Program-made: the position numbers and the translations under genes
Notes under the pieces: model-generated
Told to the model about the DNA's origin: nothing
Database searches by the model: none
What the model saw: only the letters and a program-made list of their open reading frames with translations
Shown here: positions 1 to 11,800 of the stretch, in pieces
Layout of the letters: every line of letters starts with the position of its first letter
Position numbering within the stretch: position 1 is the first letter of the stretch
Assembly: GCA_029721435.1 (NCBI GenBank)
Contig: CM056582.1
Coordinates: 36,166,611-36,230,610, forward strand
Direction: 5' to 3'
From: Gymnothorax reevesii
Taxonomy: Eukaryota > Chordata > Actinopteri > Anguilliformes > Muraenidae
Length of the DNA stretch: 64,000 nt

Positions 1-120
1 CTCCACTAAGAATACAAAATGTAATAGTCACGTGATATGTATTGTATAGTAATGTAAATTGCACTCTGGGCCGCAAGGCCGTAATACTGAATAAATTTGT
101 CTGTCTGTCTTGGATTCATT
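1..120 (+). repeat. Probable 3' tail of a non-LTR element
   Basis: A short segment ends with a polyadenylation-like AATAAA followed by three TCTG units, the usual look of a LINE 3' terminus with a microsatellite tail. No coding part is left inside the window, so the clade cannot be named. Confidence 0.4.
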
Positions 121-1184
121 TTGTTGGACAACAAACTGAGAACTTTAAAAGGGACCTAATATGCTGATCCTTCTTTAAATACATATTAGTAATATTATAA
201 TGCTGGTTGTCCATTTCTAAACAAAAGCTACAGGGATTTTGCCGTAATCCAAGAACATGATTTTGTGAGCGTGAGTTCCTCTCCTAACAGCTCCTCCCGA
301 GATCTTCATGAGATCTGGGCAAAACCTGACGTCAGGTTGTGCCGTCCAATTAGAACAAACCGAGCCAGAGCCAACCACTGTGCTGGACCTGCCCACACCA
401 GAAACTATTCTAGCAGGCACTAACAATGGCAGATCATACTATGCCTTAGTAGCGTCTACACTTTTGGAAAGACAAAAGAAGAACTGCAGATCATTTGAGG
501 GACAATTTTGTCAGTATCTCTCCTTAAGCTACGTGTCCGTTTACTTTTGGACGCGAAGAAAAACGAATATTTCTGTTCCAAAAGACGATGCCACCAGAAA
601 CCAGTCGGTAGCTTTTCTTGTTTGCTGGCAGCAAACAGCCGGGGCCAAAGGGAACGTTAGCTGCTTGTGCTCAGCATTTCAGCAAAGACAGCTCTGTCAA
701 TAAAGGATAATTTGACACAGGATAAGCGTTTCAGCTGCTTCTCAAACCTGAACCAGTTGCATCGATCAAGCTGGAGCCACAAGCTGTAAGTAATCATATA
801 ACAGTAAATAATGTAAGTGAAGCTAACGTGTTGCAGGTGGCTAGCAGGACTGCTAGCGATTGTTAGCACTAACAACTGGCCTCAAACGCAGGCTTTGTAA
901 AATATCTGAAGATAAAGCCTGTATCGGTTGCGACTGTCCGTGACACACAGACACAGAAGCTGTAAGTTGCTTTTACTGCATAAGCCAACCTGAAGTGATA
1001 GCCAGTTGATTTTGACTATAGCACAGCGGCTAACGTAGCCATGTTACTGTTGCTAATGTTTGTGTCCTAAATATGCAAGAGTGGTATCAGGGGAAATTCT
1101 ACAGAAGGTGTGTGAATATAAAACTCACTTGAAACTAACTTCTAAAACTTGTTTGTAATTTGGATGCTTGGTACAACAGTGACA
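121..1184. other. No recognisable gene; two splice-donor-like sites
   Basis: No ORF here resembles a known family. The open stretch at 308-703 has no recognisable domain. Two segments ending AAGCTGTAAGT (about 789-800 and 957-968) look like exon ends at splice donors, and the sequence contains GTTAGC/GCTAAC motifs that I associate with fish 5' gene regions. Without transcripts this remains a weak hint of non-coding first exons. Confidence 0.25.
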
Positions 1185-2345
1185 GAACTTACTGTCTGTA
1201 AAACCTGAATTGCAAGGGTTTGTCTCTGTGGTTATGACCGCTCGGTGACCAGCTACTGCATCTCAGTTTGCGTGCCAAGCTAATTAAAAATGCTGCTGGT
1301 TAACTTTTATGCAGCAATTATGATCGGTATGGTTGTGTTACTTCGGTAACCATCAATGTGGCAGTTTCATCATAACGTTGCCTGATTGTAGCCACTACAG
1401 TTAGTGATCGCTTCACTTATCCATGATCAGCCGGATACTTCACAAATGTCTGAGCAAGCACTCTGGTGCTACCATGAAAGCAATGGGAAACGCAGATGTT
1501 CTAACGGTTTACAAATTATTTCTCTGCACTACCTTGACATAATTTCATCCCCCTTTAGAAATTGTTCTGGCTAATAAAAAGCCGAAGAAGGTGGAGATTA
1601 AATAGGTCATTCTTTCCTGTAGAAGTGATCAATTTGCTGGCTCCACATAAGCAACTTGCCGCGCTAACGGAACTTACGGTCTGCAAAACCTGTATGATAT
1701 TTCATTACATAACGGAACTCTCTCTAGCTGTCGCGTACTATCCATAAAGCTGCTTTCACATCAGACACGAAACACATTTTTCACGCGACAGATTACATTC
1801 CAAGTCATTACCGCTTATCAGCTACTGCATGTTAGTTGGCGTGCTCTGCTAATTAAAAATGCTCCTGGTTAACTTATATGCAGCAATTATGATCGGTATG
1901 GTTGTGTTACTTCGGTAAGCATCAATGTGGCAGTTTCATCATAACGTTGCCTGATTGTAGCCACATCAGTTTAAGCTAACCGGTGAGGTGCTGTATGTGT
2001 CTGCCAAGTTGGGCTGCAGTTAGACCAGAGGTAGATTTTACAGAGCTTGGGGTGCGTTTTGGGGTGCTTATGAAACGATCGCTTCACTTATCCATGACTG
2101 GGGTAAGCCTGATGGCTGAGCAAGCTCTCTGATACTACTGGTGAAAGCAATAGGGAAGGGCACAGGCTAACGTGTTCAGTACAACAAACGCTGCATTGCC
2201 ATCGATTGAATATTTAATTCTTTCCTGCAGTAGTGATCGATTCGTTAGCTCCACATAAGCAACGGTTCAAGCAGACGGAACTTATGGTCTGTAAAACCTG
2301 TAATATGTTCATGACATAACCGGAGCTCTGTCTAGCTCTTGCACG
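1185..2345. repeat. Large direct tandem duplication, about 2.5 units
   Basis: A segment starting with GAACTTACTGTCTGTAAAACC recurs near 1188, 1671 and 2279. A nearly identical block of about 105 bp (TATGCAGCAATTATGATCGG through GCCTGATTGTAGCC) occurs at about 1290-1395 and again at 1855-1965. The order of shared blocks is the same in each unit, so this is a diverged tandem duplication. The second unit carries extra DNA near 1755-1805 that resembles the ends of the element at 8604-13957. Confidence 0.7.
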
Positions 2346-2780
2346 CTATCTATAATGTGACCATATTCCGCGAAGAAAAGCTGGTCATTCCGAAGCAATT
2401 AGTAAACCCATTACGAAGGGGAATTTCCAAAAAAGCCGTTTAGCTTGGAGCTTTCGCCCCTCCGTCATATACAGCCCAGAAGCTGTTCGTTTCTCCACAC
2501 TAACAACACACCACAGCTATGCACATGAACCAGCAGGTCCTAATACACACCAAAGCAGTCCATAAGCTGTCCACTTTTTATGCCCCTCACTGTCCATGTT
2601 TCCCTCTATACTCGGACCCACCGAATTTCTGCAGTCTGTAGTCTACACTTCTTGCTCCCCTGCATTCTTGCTAGGAGTAGTAAAACCACTGTACTCACCA
2701 ACTGTTGCCGTGGCAAACTGTAGCTGATAGCATATTCGTGCTTGAGCTGCTAGACTTTCGCATTGCATCCTCCACTTTTT

Positions 2781-2902
2781 GACAGCGTCCTGAAATGCAA
2801 TCTCTATGGATGTCATTTTCCATAACCAGATTTTTCATAGTTTTCATGCACTCTAAATCACAATTGCCACACTGCTGTTGATAATGTCCTTTTATTTATC
2901 AG
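2781..2902 (+). repeat. Left arm of a widely spaced inverted repeat
   Basis: This roughly 120-bp block (GACAGCGTCCTGAAATGC to CTTTTATTTATCAG) reappears reverse-complemented at 7559-7678 with only scattered differences. The flanks are not shared. The two copies may be termini of one old element or two inverted copies of a short repeat. Confidence 0.65.
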
Positions 2903-3235
2903 ATACAGCAAAACTTCCACTACAAAATGGCGAAATAAAATTTTTTTTAACTATAATTCCATCCAGCTGGGAGCTCAAAAGGCAAGAGCCACTTGACCAC
3001 CTAAACTGACCTCCTGACACTTTCAAGCCAGAAGCCGTAATCAACAACAAAGATGAAAATCATCCTCTCTAGACAGAATCATTTGCTGAAATTAAGTCCC
3101 AGGTCCACAGGTCTCAGGTCTTCACAAATCACATGTCCCAGGTCCTCACAAATTGCAGCACTGAGTTTTCTATCAAGGATTAAATTGTAAATAAGAAAAT
3201 ACTGAAAGAATGTGTGTCGTTAGAATTATAATTAC

Positions 3236-3875
3236 TGTTATGGCCCCAATTTGTTATGGCATTGCCGACTGCAAGGGATGACAGACAAAATTTTAAAACT
3301 TAAACAGATTTATTAACACAAATTCTGACCAAGATTGGAATATAAAAAAAATAGTGCCACAGGCCCTGTAGCTCACCTGACCACTCAGGGGAAATGCCTT
3401 GAACAAATTTATTGTCCTAATGGGTGGGAAGATACTTTTCAAGTTTCAGCTTCATTGGTCAAGTAGTTTTAGAGAAGAAGAGTTTTAAAGGTTTCAGCGT
3501 AACTTAGAGGGGTCGTACAAAGTTGAAGGTCAAAGCAAGGTCAAAATTCAAAATACGGAAAACCTCATATTATATGTGATGTATCTTGCTACTTACTATC
3601 TATATAGGAAATTTCAGCTGAATATGTGCAATAATAGCTTTCAGATGGCCAATTATGTGATTTTCAATATGTTTGAAATCAGAGCGAAACACCTTGAACA
3701 AAACTTAGTGTCCTCATAGGCAGAAAGGTACCTGTCAAGTTTCAGCTTCATAGGCCCAGTGGTTTCGAAGGAGAAGATGTTTACAGACGACGAACGACGG
3801 ACAAACAGGCCATGACATAAGCTCATCTGACTTTGTCGTCAGGTGAGCTAAAAATGATATATTTACAGTTCCTTT
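3236..3875 (-). repeat. Truncated LTR of the Gmr1-like family, split by a small repeat
   Basis: Begins TGTTATGGCCCCAATTTG, the reverse complement of the 3' end of the LTR at 28155-28665. It follows that LTR through the CAAGATTGG region, is interrupted at about 3346-3850, then resumes with ATTTACAGT before stopping where the next LTR begins. Confidence 0.7.
3369..3850. mobile_element. Small non-autonomous repeat with a terminal hairpin
   Basis: The left end is TAGCTCACCTGAC and the right end is GTCAGGTGAGCTA, a 13-bp inverted match. The right end also forms its own hairpin: AGCTCATCTGAC (3820-3831) pairs with GTCAGGTGAGCT (3838-3849) around a 6-nt loop. An ACGACGGACAAAC run precedes the hairpin and an A-run follows it. 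There is no coding sequence. It sits inside a Gmr1-family LTR. Confidence 0.55.
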
Positions 3876-4357
3876 TGTTATGGCCCCAATTTGTTATGAC
3901 ATTTACGACAGCAAGGGATGACAGACAACATTTTAAAACTTAAACAGAGTTAACTAAACAAAGACCAACACTAACCTACAATTTATACTACTGACCAAGA
4001 TTGATAATATACAAGTAAAAATATATTTACAGTCCCTTGAGATGGGGTTGCTTGGTGATGTTCCGGGTGAGGAAAATGCTCCAACACAGGCAAAAATCCT
4101 CAAAAAGCTTTACAGGTCTTGAAAAGAGTGACAGGTCTTGTCAAATGTATCCTTCTCCTTGCAATTTCTCCTGCTACTCCACTCTCTCAGTTTTTCTCCT
4201 TATATACTCTTTTGAAGCCCCCTCCCACCTTTTAGACTTTTTTTTTTATTCTCTGGGACTTTCCCCTCTCAGACATGCCCAGTACATGCCCAAACCCAGC
4301 TCCAGACTGAGCTTAGCGGGAAAAAAAAGGTCAATAGTGGCATGTTTTCACATTACA
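3876..4357 (-). repeat. LTR of the Gmr1-like family, near full length
   Basis: Runs from TGTTATGGCC to CATTACA. These are the reverse complements of the 3' and 5' termini of the LTR at 28155-28665, so both TG and CA ends are present. It lies head to tail between two other partial copies. Confidence 0.75.
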
Positions 4358-4361
4358 CTTT

Positions 4362-4662
4362 AGTGAGGTTGCTTTGCGATGTTCTAGGACAGGAAAATGC
4401 TCCAACACAGGCAAAAAATCCACAAAAAGAGCTTCACAGGTCTTGAAAAGAATGAGAGGTCTGGTCAAATGTATCCTTCCACTATTTCTCCTTGCAATTT
4501 TATAAACTCTTTTCCAGCCCCCTTCCACCTTTTAGACTTTTTTTTATTCTCTGGGACTTCCCCTCTCAGGCATGCCCAGGACATGCCCAAAACCTAGCTC
4601 CAGACTGGCCTAACAAAAAAAGTCAATACTGTCATCTAGTGGCTTCTTTTTTTCACATTACA
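4362..4662 (-). repeat. Partial LTR of the Gmr1-like family
   Basis: Repeats the region GAGGTTGCTTTG through CACATTACA already seen in the preceding LTR, but lacks that LTR's first part (TGTTATGGCC). With the two upstream copies it makes three remnants of one LTR in a row, all in the same orientation. Confidence 0.7.
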
Positions 4663-4904
4663 TTACCCACTTCAGTTTGTATGGCCATAGAAATGAAATG
4701 TGTGTCTACTTCACCACTGGCAACTGATGCGCGCTAGGTCTGCATATTGTTAAAATTTCGGGTAAAATGAACGAGATGAGGCGCAAAAAAAATCATATCT
4801 TGTGCAGGGCATCTTTGTTGACAATTCCATCCCTTTGTTGCTAGATAGGTACTACAGCATTAGTGGGAAAAACCTGGTAGTGTTTCGTGAAAAGAGCACA
4901 ATTG
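4663..4904. other. No feature recognised
   Basis: Mixed unique-looking sequence between the LTR cluster and the Tc1 remnant. I see no domain, terminal repeat or motif I can name. Confidence 0.3.
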
Positions 4905-5760
4905 CAATCAAAATTATTCAACCCCCATTGCAAATTGGATTTAATAGCAAAATTTACAAACTTTCAGCTGTTTGTGATGAACAGATTAAATAAGAACATT
5001 TTAAAAAGCTCAACACAACTAATTTTACAAGCGGTTTCTCCAAATTTAACACAAAATGCCATTTTTAATGACTACTGCAGTTTCAAAATTATTCAACCCC
5101 CCAAATAGAATCCATCATGAGAGCATATTTGCAATTCAGGTGTTGTCTCAGGCACACCTAATTCAGCTGATCAAGAGCTTAATTAGTTGCATCAGGCTTG
5201 CTTGAGACAAAACACATCACATACTTGCACAAGCTAGGGGTTTCTTGACAGTGACATTTGATTGCATATTAGAAATAAGTCAAAAGAATTGTCCAAAAAG
5301 CTCATAGAGGAGATCATTGCCAGGCACAAACAAGGAAAAGGATACGAAAGGGTAGCACAGGCAGTGAATTTTCGTGGAGATACAGTTGGAATCATAGTTT
5401 GTAAGTTCAGAGTTAAAGGAAGAGTGGCTACAGTACCATGATGTGGCAGATCGAGGAAGCTATCGATGGCTGCCACCAGATCCCTGAGGAGTCAAAAACC
5501 CTAGGGTGACTGCAGGAGACCTGCAGCAAGACTTGGAGGCAAGAGACACTGAGGTTTCAGTTTGCACAGTAGGGTGCATACTAAACGTTGAAGGTCTCCA
5601 TGCCCAAACTCCAGGACATACACCACAACTGATCCAAAACCACAAGCTCTAATATGCTCAAAACCATATAAATAAGCCACAGAAGTTTGGGGGTATTGTT
5701 CTGTGTAACTGACTTGAAACTGGAATATTTCGGGCCTATGAATCACTGGTCTTCAGCATA
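4905..5760 (+). pseudogene. Decayed Tc1-like transposon, 5' part
   Basis: The left part has the CAAAATTATTCAACCCCC motif twice (near 4908 and 5083), as in Tc1-family subterminal repeats. From about 5285, broken frames read like the helix-turn-helix start of a Tc1 transposase (LIEEIIARHKQGKGYE). Further fragments, including QTPGHTPQLIQ, follow to about 5650. Stops and frame changes are frequent, and I find no catalytic segment or right terminal repeat. Confidence 0.55.
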
Positions 5761-6239
5761 TGCTTCCTCCTGCAGACAAAGTACACCCTGCCTACAGTGA
5801 AGAATTGTGGGGGCTTTTTGATGGAAATGGACACCTCACATCTCAGCTTAGATTGTATTATATCAGAATAATTGCTGCTGGAGCAGTTATTTTTTCAGTT
5901 AATGTGCACAGTACTTGGTGCAGGGGTGCATGACAACAGATGTTAATAGAGGATCTCTCATGAGTGCCAATCAAAATGGGTACCTTTGAAGGCGCAGTCG
6001 CAATTCTAGAAAAATCCACACAAGTATAAGAAGATGGTATTAGCACTGATTGATATATAGTTCTGTCAATGAGGTAATATTTCTAAATCTGAAATCAGTT
6101 CAGTATATTTGGATTGGAATATTAATTTGGTGATTTGATTGCCACTTTGCCACCAAAAAAAACTCTTCGCACTGCGGTTTGTGAAGTCCTGGCACATGTG
6201 GATTTCCTGTAGTCATGTTTTTGTTACCATACGTCATTG
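5761..6239. other. No feature recognised
   Basis: Possibly more decayed Tc1 sequence at the start, then unassigned DNA that is the target of the solo LTR. GTCAT at 6235-6239 is the left target-site duplication of that LTR. Confidence 0.3.
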
Positions 6240-7481
6240 TGAGGTAGCGATCTGGAACCAAATGCGAGGACACAGGATTGCAAAAATAAAAGAGTTTTAT
6301 TGAGCAAGGGGGTAACCCCCACAGGGCAGAAGGCAACAGTACAGAGTCCGCAATCCAAAAGTCAAATTCCAGTGGGACAGAAAAGGGTTTGTAACCAGGG
6401 CAGCAAACACAAAAATCGTAGTCGACAAAAACAGATTCGGTACACAGGCAGAGGTTTGTGGGAGAAGCAAACTCATAAGCCAGAGGACAATCCTAATCGT
6501 AAGCAGGGCAGCAATCCACAAAATCGAAGTCGGGCAGAAATGGGTCAAAAAAAACAGATGCAACAAGTAATCAAAAGGGCAAACCAAAAATCGGTAGTCG
6601 GGCAATTCGGTCAGAATCAGATACTCAATGAATACAAGGCAAGGAAACAGCAGCACGGGAAACGATCTGACAGAGAATGGCTGTGAGAAGACACCTAATT
6701 TACACTTCTGGGGAGATCACATGGGGAAAAACACAGGTGCAGGTAGTCAGACTGATTACAAGGGAGGAGCACATGAGGGAGAGTCTAATCACATGGAATT
6801 TGGCAAAAGCCCGTACGCAGACAGGGAACACAAGACATTCCTATAGACAAACATACGGCTCCAGTCACGGAGTTCTAACGTGCATAGATAATAAGAGAAA
6901 GGACAGCGCGATCAGGTGTGGAGCTCCCACAGAAAATGCAGCAAAGAAGATTAGGGAGAGAAAAGAGGCGGAGATTAGAACAGGGCGAGTGCAGAGAGCT
7001 TGTTAATGAATTAGTAAGTGAAACTATACAAATCCTTGGTGCTCGTGAGTAAGTTAATATTATATACAAGGTTAGTCATGGTTAGTAGCTTCTGGCGAAA
7101 ATAATAAACTGTTAGTACTGTTAGTGGATAGAAAAGTAGAGTAAAACCAGCAAACAAAGATCGGAAGGAATTTTGAAAACCAGAATCCCAATAAATCACC
7201 CGAAGGATGACACACAAGACTGGGGCTGTAAGTGAAGGCGAGACGAGAGATCAGACGGGGGAGACAAAGTACAATGCAAAATGGAAAATATGTACCGGAA
7301 TGAAACTATGGTAAAATGCAAAATGTGGAAAAGTAAACTGAGACAATACATGAACAAATCGAGGCAGCCGAATAACAATACATAATCCAAAGAATAGTCA
7401 GGCATGACAGAGAATCAAATAAAGAATAAGACAAATATCAAAACAAGGCATGAACATGGCAGGCATGGCAAAATCATAACA
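6240..7481 (-). repeat. Solo LTR, 1.24 kb, perfect 5-bp target duplication
   Basis: Starts TGTGAGG and ends CATAACA on the plus strand, flanked on both sides by GTCAT (6235-6239 and 7482-7486). It is the reverse complement of a family also present at 17389-18642 and 57365-58496. There is no protein-coding domain. The open stretches inside are chance readings of LTR sequence. TG/CA-type ends plus an exact 5-bp duplication indicate an LTR left by recombination. Confidence 0.75.
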
Positions 7482-7558
7482 GTCATGTTGATTGACTGAG
7501 AGGAATTCGCTACCCAGTAGTTTTAAAGTTCTGAAATCAATACAAGCACCTTATTTAC

Positions 7559-7678
7559 CTGATAAATAAAAGGAATTTATCAACAGCAGTGTGGCAATAT
7601 TGATTTAGAGGGCATGAAAACTGGAAAATCTGGTTGCAGAAAATGACACCCATAGAGATTGCATTTCAGGACGCCGTC
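7559..7678 (-). repeat. Right arm of a widely spaced inverted repeat
   Basis: Reverse complement of 2781-2902 with a few substitutions. The surrounding 7487-7887 shows nothing else recognisable apart from the target of the Tc1 element at 7888. Confidence 0.65.
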
Positions 7679-8879
7679 TAAAACTTACTTTTTGCTCAGT
7701 CAGCTCAAAACTGAAGAGAGTAAAGCAAAGGACATGACAGATACGTATGATTTAATTTGTTATAGGGATAAACATGCGGTCGCTTGAAAAAAAAGCTTGC
7801 ACATACAGACCGAGTTTCGACCGATCTGGGCTCAAGGGTTTCAGTCATCCAACAAAATACATTTTTGTCCAATCAACCTAAAATTTACAAAACCAAAAAC
7901 CAGTGAAGTTGGCATGTTATGTAAACCGTAGATTAAAAACAGAATCCAATGATTGGCAAATCCTTTTCAACTTATATTCAATTGAGTACACTGCAAAGAC
8001 AAGGGGCTCTAAATTCTTGGCGCAGCGCAGGTGGCGAAGCGTGGCGCAGCCCATGCAGTGATAATTTCGTCCGGCGCAGCCCGCGCAGTGGTAATTTTGT
8101 GAGGTGCAACACCGTGCAAAGACGAACGTGCGCTGAGATGGGTGTGGCGGCGTAGTAGGGGGAGGTGTCACTTATTCATCAAGACGCAGTGAAAATTTCG
8201 TAGAAAAAGTCTTCGCTGCAGTTGCGCAGAAAGCTCGCCAGTTCCAACCTGATTCACTTTCTGTGCAGTGGTAATTTGGCTGACCGGCGCGCAGTGCGCA
8301 CACGTAACCGAAACCTCAAAGGCAGGTTTCTAGAATGTCAGGCACATTTCAATACAGTAAATAATTACAGCAACCACAGTTTAATGTAACTATCTGAATC
8401 AGCACATAAATTATGGTATCTATATCGATTGTCCTGATGTCAGATCAAAGGCGGTTGGCACGCGTGATGGAAACTCGACCTGACTTAATCAACGCAACTG
8501 AATCAATGATGCAAATTAACGACTTCATTTCTTTCTCAGCCAACCACAAACTGCCTTGGCATCAGGCAGTGCGTATATAATGCTTGCGTTCTATGCTCAG
8601 TAATGCCGCTTGCACACTGGATTCGAAACAAATTTTTCGCACGACTGATTGCAGTCAAAGTCAATGCAAAGAGCTATCGACTTTTCTTGGTCTTTTTATT
8701 CCTTGGCTGCAATCTTTCCAAGATGGCCGTACGTTGTTTCCTGTATTCACCTGTCCGTTTTTCTGTGTGATTGCGTTTTTATTTGCCAAGTTACGTTTAA
8801 CGCAAACAAATTTTATTTTAGAGTTCTATTTTATACTAGAAACCAAGTCATTTATTATCGTGCAATTTGAATTTTATTA

Positions 8880-11800
8880 ACAAACATCTTCGTCCGGGCT
8901 CACCTGTTTGCTGGAATAGAGGGTGCCGTCATGACCGCGGATCAGGAGTGAAATCGCTTGATTTCCGAAAGCAATTCGACTTTGATGGGCTCAAACGCAG
9001 CATCGTAAAGGGAAGTGCTTATATCTACCTCAGTCACTGGCTTTTTAAATAGTGCTATTTTGCGCAACTATCAGCGGTCTTGAGTTTATTCCGTCTTTTG
9101 CAGCGGAGATTCCAATCCGGAGTGCGGCGAAATCCCCATGGAGCTGTCAACCCGCCGCTGAATTATTCAGTTGGGCCTTTTCTCCATAGAAGTTAAGGAA
9201 AGTGCTTTTTGCGTAATCTTTTAATCGCGTGTTTTAAACTTCTGTTCTGGACCCAGTCCGGTCCTGAAAGTAGCTGTTTTCGCTCTTTCAGCGTATGCTG
9301 CTATCGCAACTTCTGACGTCCCAGCAGTGAGTGACAAGGGATTCCCTTCTGCCTGATCACGCAAGGGCTTCCCCGTCAACGCTCTACCAGCTGACTTGGC
9401 CTTGACGTTCCTGCACTGGGAAGTGTTCGAGCGCGGAAGGCTTGTTTCCCGTGACTGTCTGTGTTACGGCTGGTTTGCTGCTCTCCGCGGAGTTCGATCT
9501 ACGGCCGATTATAGACTGACTCGTAGGCGTTCTCACTTGCTCCCTAATCTCAGCGATCGTTTGCAGTGAAGTTGACTTTCATTTTTATTCATTATTAATA
9601 ACTGTGAATAATTTGATGCTTCTCATGATGCTAATTATTTTGTTTATTTTCTGCTTTATGTCCAATGAAAATTGTCCACAATATAGTAGGCCTAATACCT
9701 GTCCGCCTAGTTTGAGCTTGAATGTTTCAGGTTATAATAGGCCTATGTGTGTCACTTCAGGTTTTCTGGACATAGTGTTTTTGCCACAAGGGCTACGCAA
9801 TCTTGAGCGTTTGAAAAGTGTCCTCCCATTTGCCCTTATTCTATTAGACATGGTTTTTAGTCGTTACAACCGCCCCTGGTCTGTCTCTGCTTCTATCCTC
9901 TCTCTGTCCTCCAGAGCCCCTGAAAATAGACTAACATTTAAAAAATCAACAACAAGGCTGTTGATTTTGATGATGTTGTTTATGTCTGGAAATGTTCACA
10001 TTAATCCTGGACCTGATTCATCAGAGAATCTACCTACTTTGCTTACTCCCCATGACTTTAGCTGTAGACATGGCTTGGGCTTCCTTCATTTTAACTCTAG
10101 GAGTTTAGTGCCCAAGCTTGATATTTTTAGCAGTTGGTTCAAGATAGCTAATCCTGATGTGGTAGCCGTTTCTGAAACCTGGTTAAAACAATCTATTCCT
10201 GATAGTGTGGTTCATATCCCTGGTTACAGTCTCTTCAGAACAGATCGGAAAGGTAGAGGTGGGGGGGTTGCTTTGTACATCTCTGAAAGGTTCCAAGGGT
10301 CTCTTCTTCATTCGGTATCACTGCCTAGGCAGTATGAATTCTTAGCAGTTCAGATCCTGGTAGTAAATACACCTCTGACTATTATCTGTTGCTATAGACC
10401 CCCCTCTGCAATAAATGAAGCCCAGGGGAACTTAACTGCCTTGATTTCAAACTATCTCAACACTGAGGTTATCCTCCTAGGGGATCTGAATTGGGATTGG
10501 CTAAGTGTTAAGTCTGCTGCTTTTAAGAGGCAATGTGATTTTATGAACTTAACACAGATCATCCACAGCCCTACTCGAATCAATCCCCTCAATTCTGATG
10601 CTGATACTTTGATTGACATAATTCTTACGAATGCTGTGCACAAATATGTCTCAGTTGGTGTATTTGCGAATGACTTGAGTGACCACTGTGCGATTTCTTG
10701 CGTCCGGAGTACAAAGCTTCCCAAAATCAAAGGCTTGACTGTTTTAAGACGCTGTTATAAGTACTTCTCAGAGCAAGCCTTCCTTATTGACCTGGCTGCT
10801 GTAGACTGGTCCCGTATCTCTTTAATTCCTTCTTTGGATGATGCTTTTAGTTTCTTTCATGATCATTTTGTCTCTTTGATTAACCGTCATGTTCCTCTCA
10901 AGAATTTCAGAATTAAAAATCGTTCGAATCCCTGGTTCTCTAGGGACCTTGCTGACCTGATACATGACCGAAATAAGCAATGGGCACGTGCCAGGAAATC
11001 CAAGTCTGCGGATGACTGGCTCTTGTTTCGTATTCTTAGGAACAAGTGCACTACTCTCATCAGGAAAGCAAAAGCCGAGTACTATTTATCTCTTGCTACA
11101 AACAATTCTAATCATTCAAATATTTGGAAAGTTGTTAAGTCTCTCCAGAAGAGAAAGGGAACCGCTGGCCCTCCATCTAAGATTCGGATCGGAGTATCTC
11201 ATGTAACTGACATTAAAGAAATGTCCAATGCTTTTAATGCTCACTTCAAGAAGGCTGGGCATCTTTTTGATGAACAAAATGCTTGCTCCCCTCTTCAGGT
11301 TGAACAAGAGATTGCAGGCTTACCCATAAATTTTGAGTTCTCCCCCATCCAGGTATCAGATGTTTTGCTTGCCCTATCCACTCTGGATCCAAAAAAGTCT
11401 GCTGGTCCAGATGGCCTGGACCCGTTTCTTCTTAAGATTTCTGCCCCTGTTATAGCTCAACCAATCACAGATATTTTTAATCTTTCTCTAACCTCTCAAA
11501 GGTTGCCTGCTTTGTGGAAACAAGCCTTTGTGTTGCCTCTTCTCAAGGGTGGTGATCCTTGTGATGTAAATAATTATAGGCCAATTTCTAATTTGTCTGC
11601 CTTGGCCAAAATTCTTGAATGCCAGGTATCAGCCCAGGTGAAAGTCTTTCTCGACACATCCAAGATTCTTAACCCTATGCAATCCGGTTTTAGAGCAAAA
11701 CACAGCACTGTATCGGCATGTCTAAACGTCATAGATGACCTTAGGGCTGCTCTGGACAAAAAATCTTTCTGTGTGGCTCTGTTTGTCGACCTTACAAAGG

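Noticed and set aside
308..703. Open frame of 131 codons on the plus strand
   Set aside because: No recognisable domain, no Kozak or splice context that ties it to a gene, and open stretches of this length are common by chance here.
6297..7006. Several overlapping open frames on both strands
   Set aside because: They lie within a solo LTR whose borders are fixed by a 5-bp duplication, and they have no retroelement domain.
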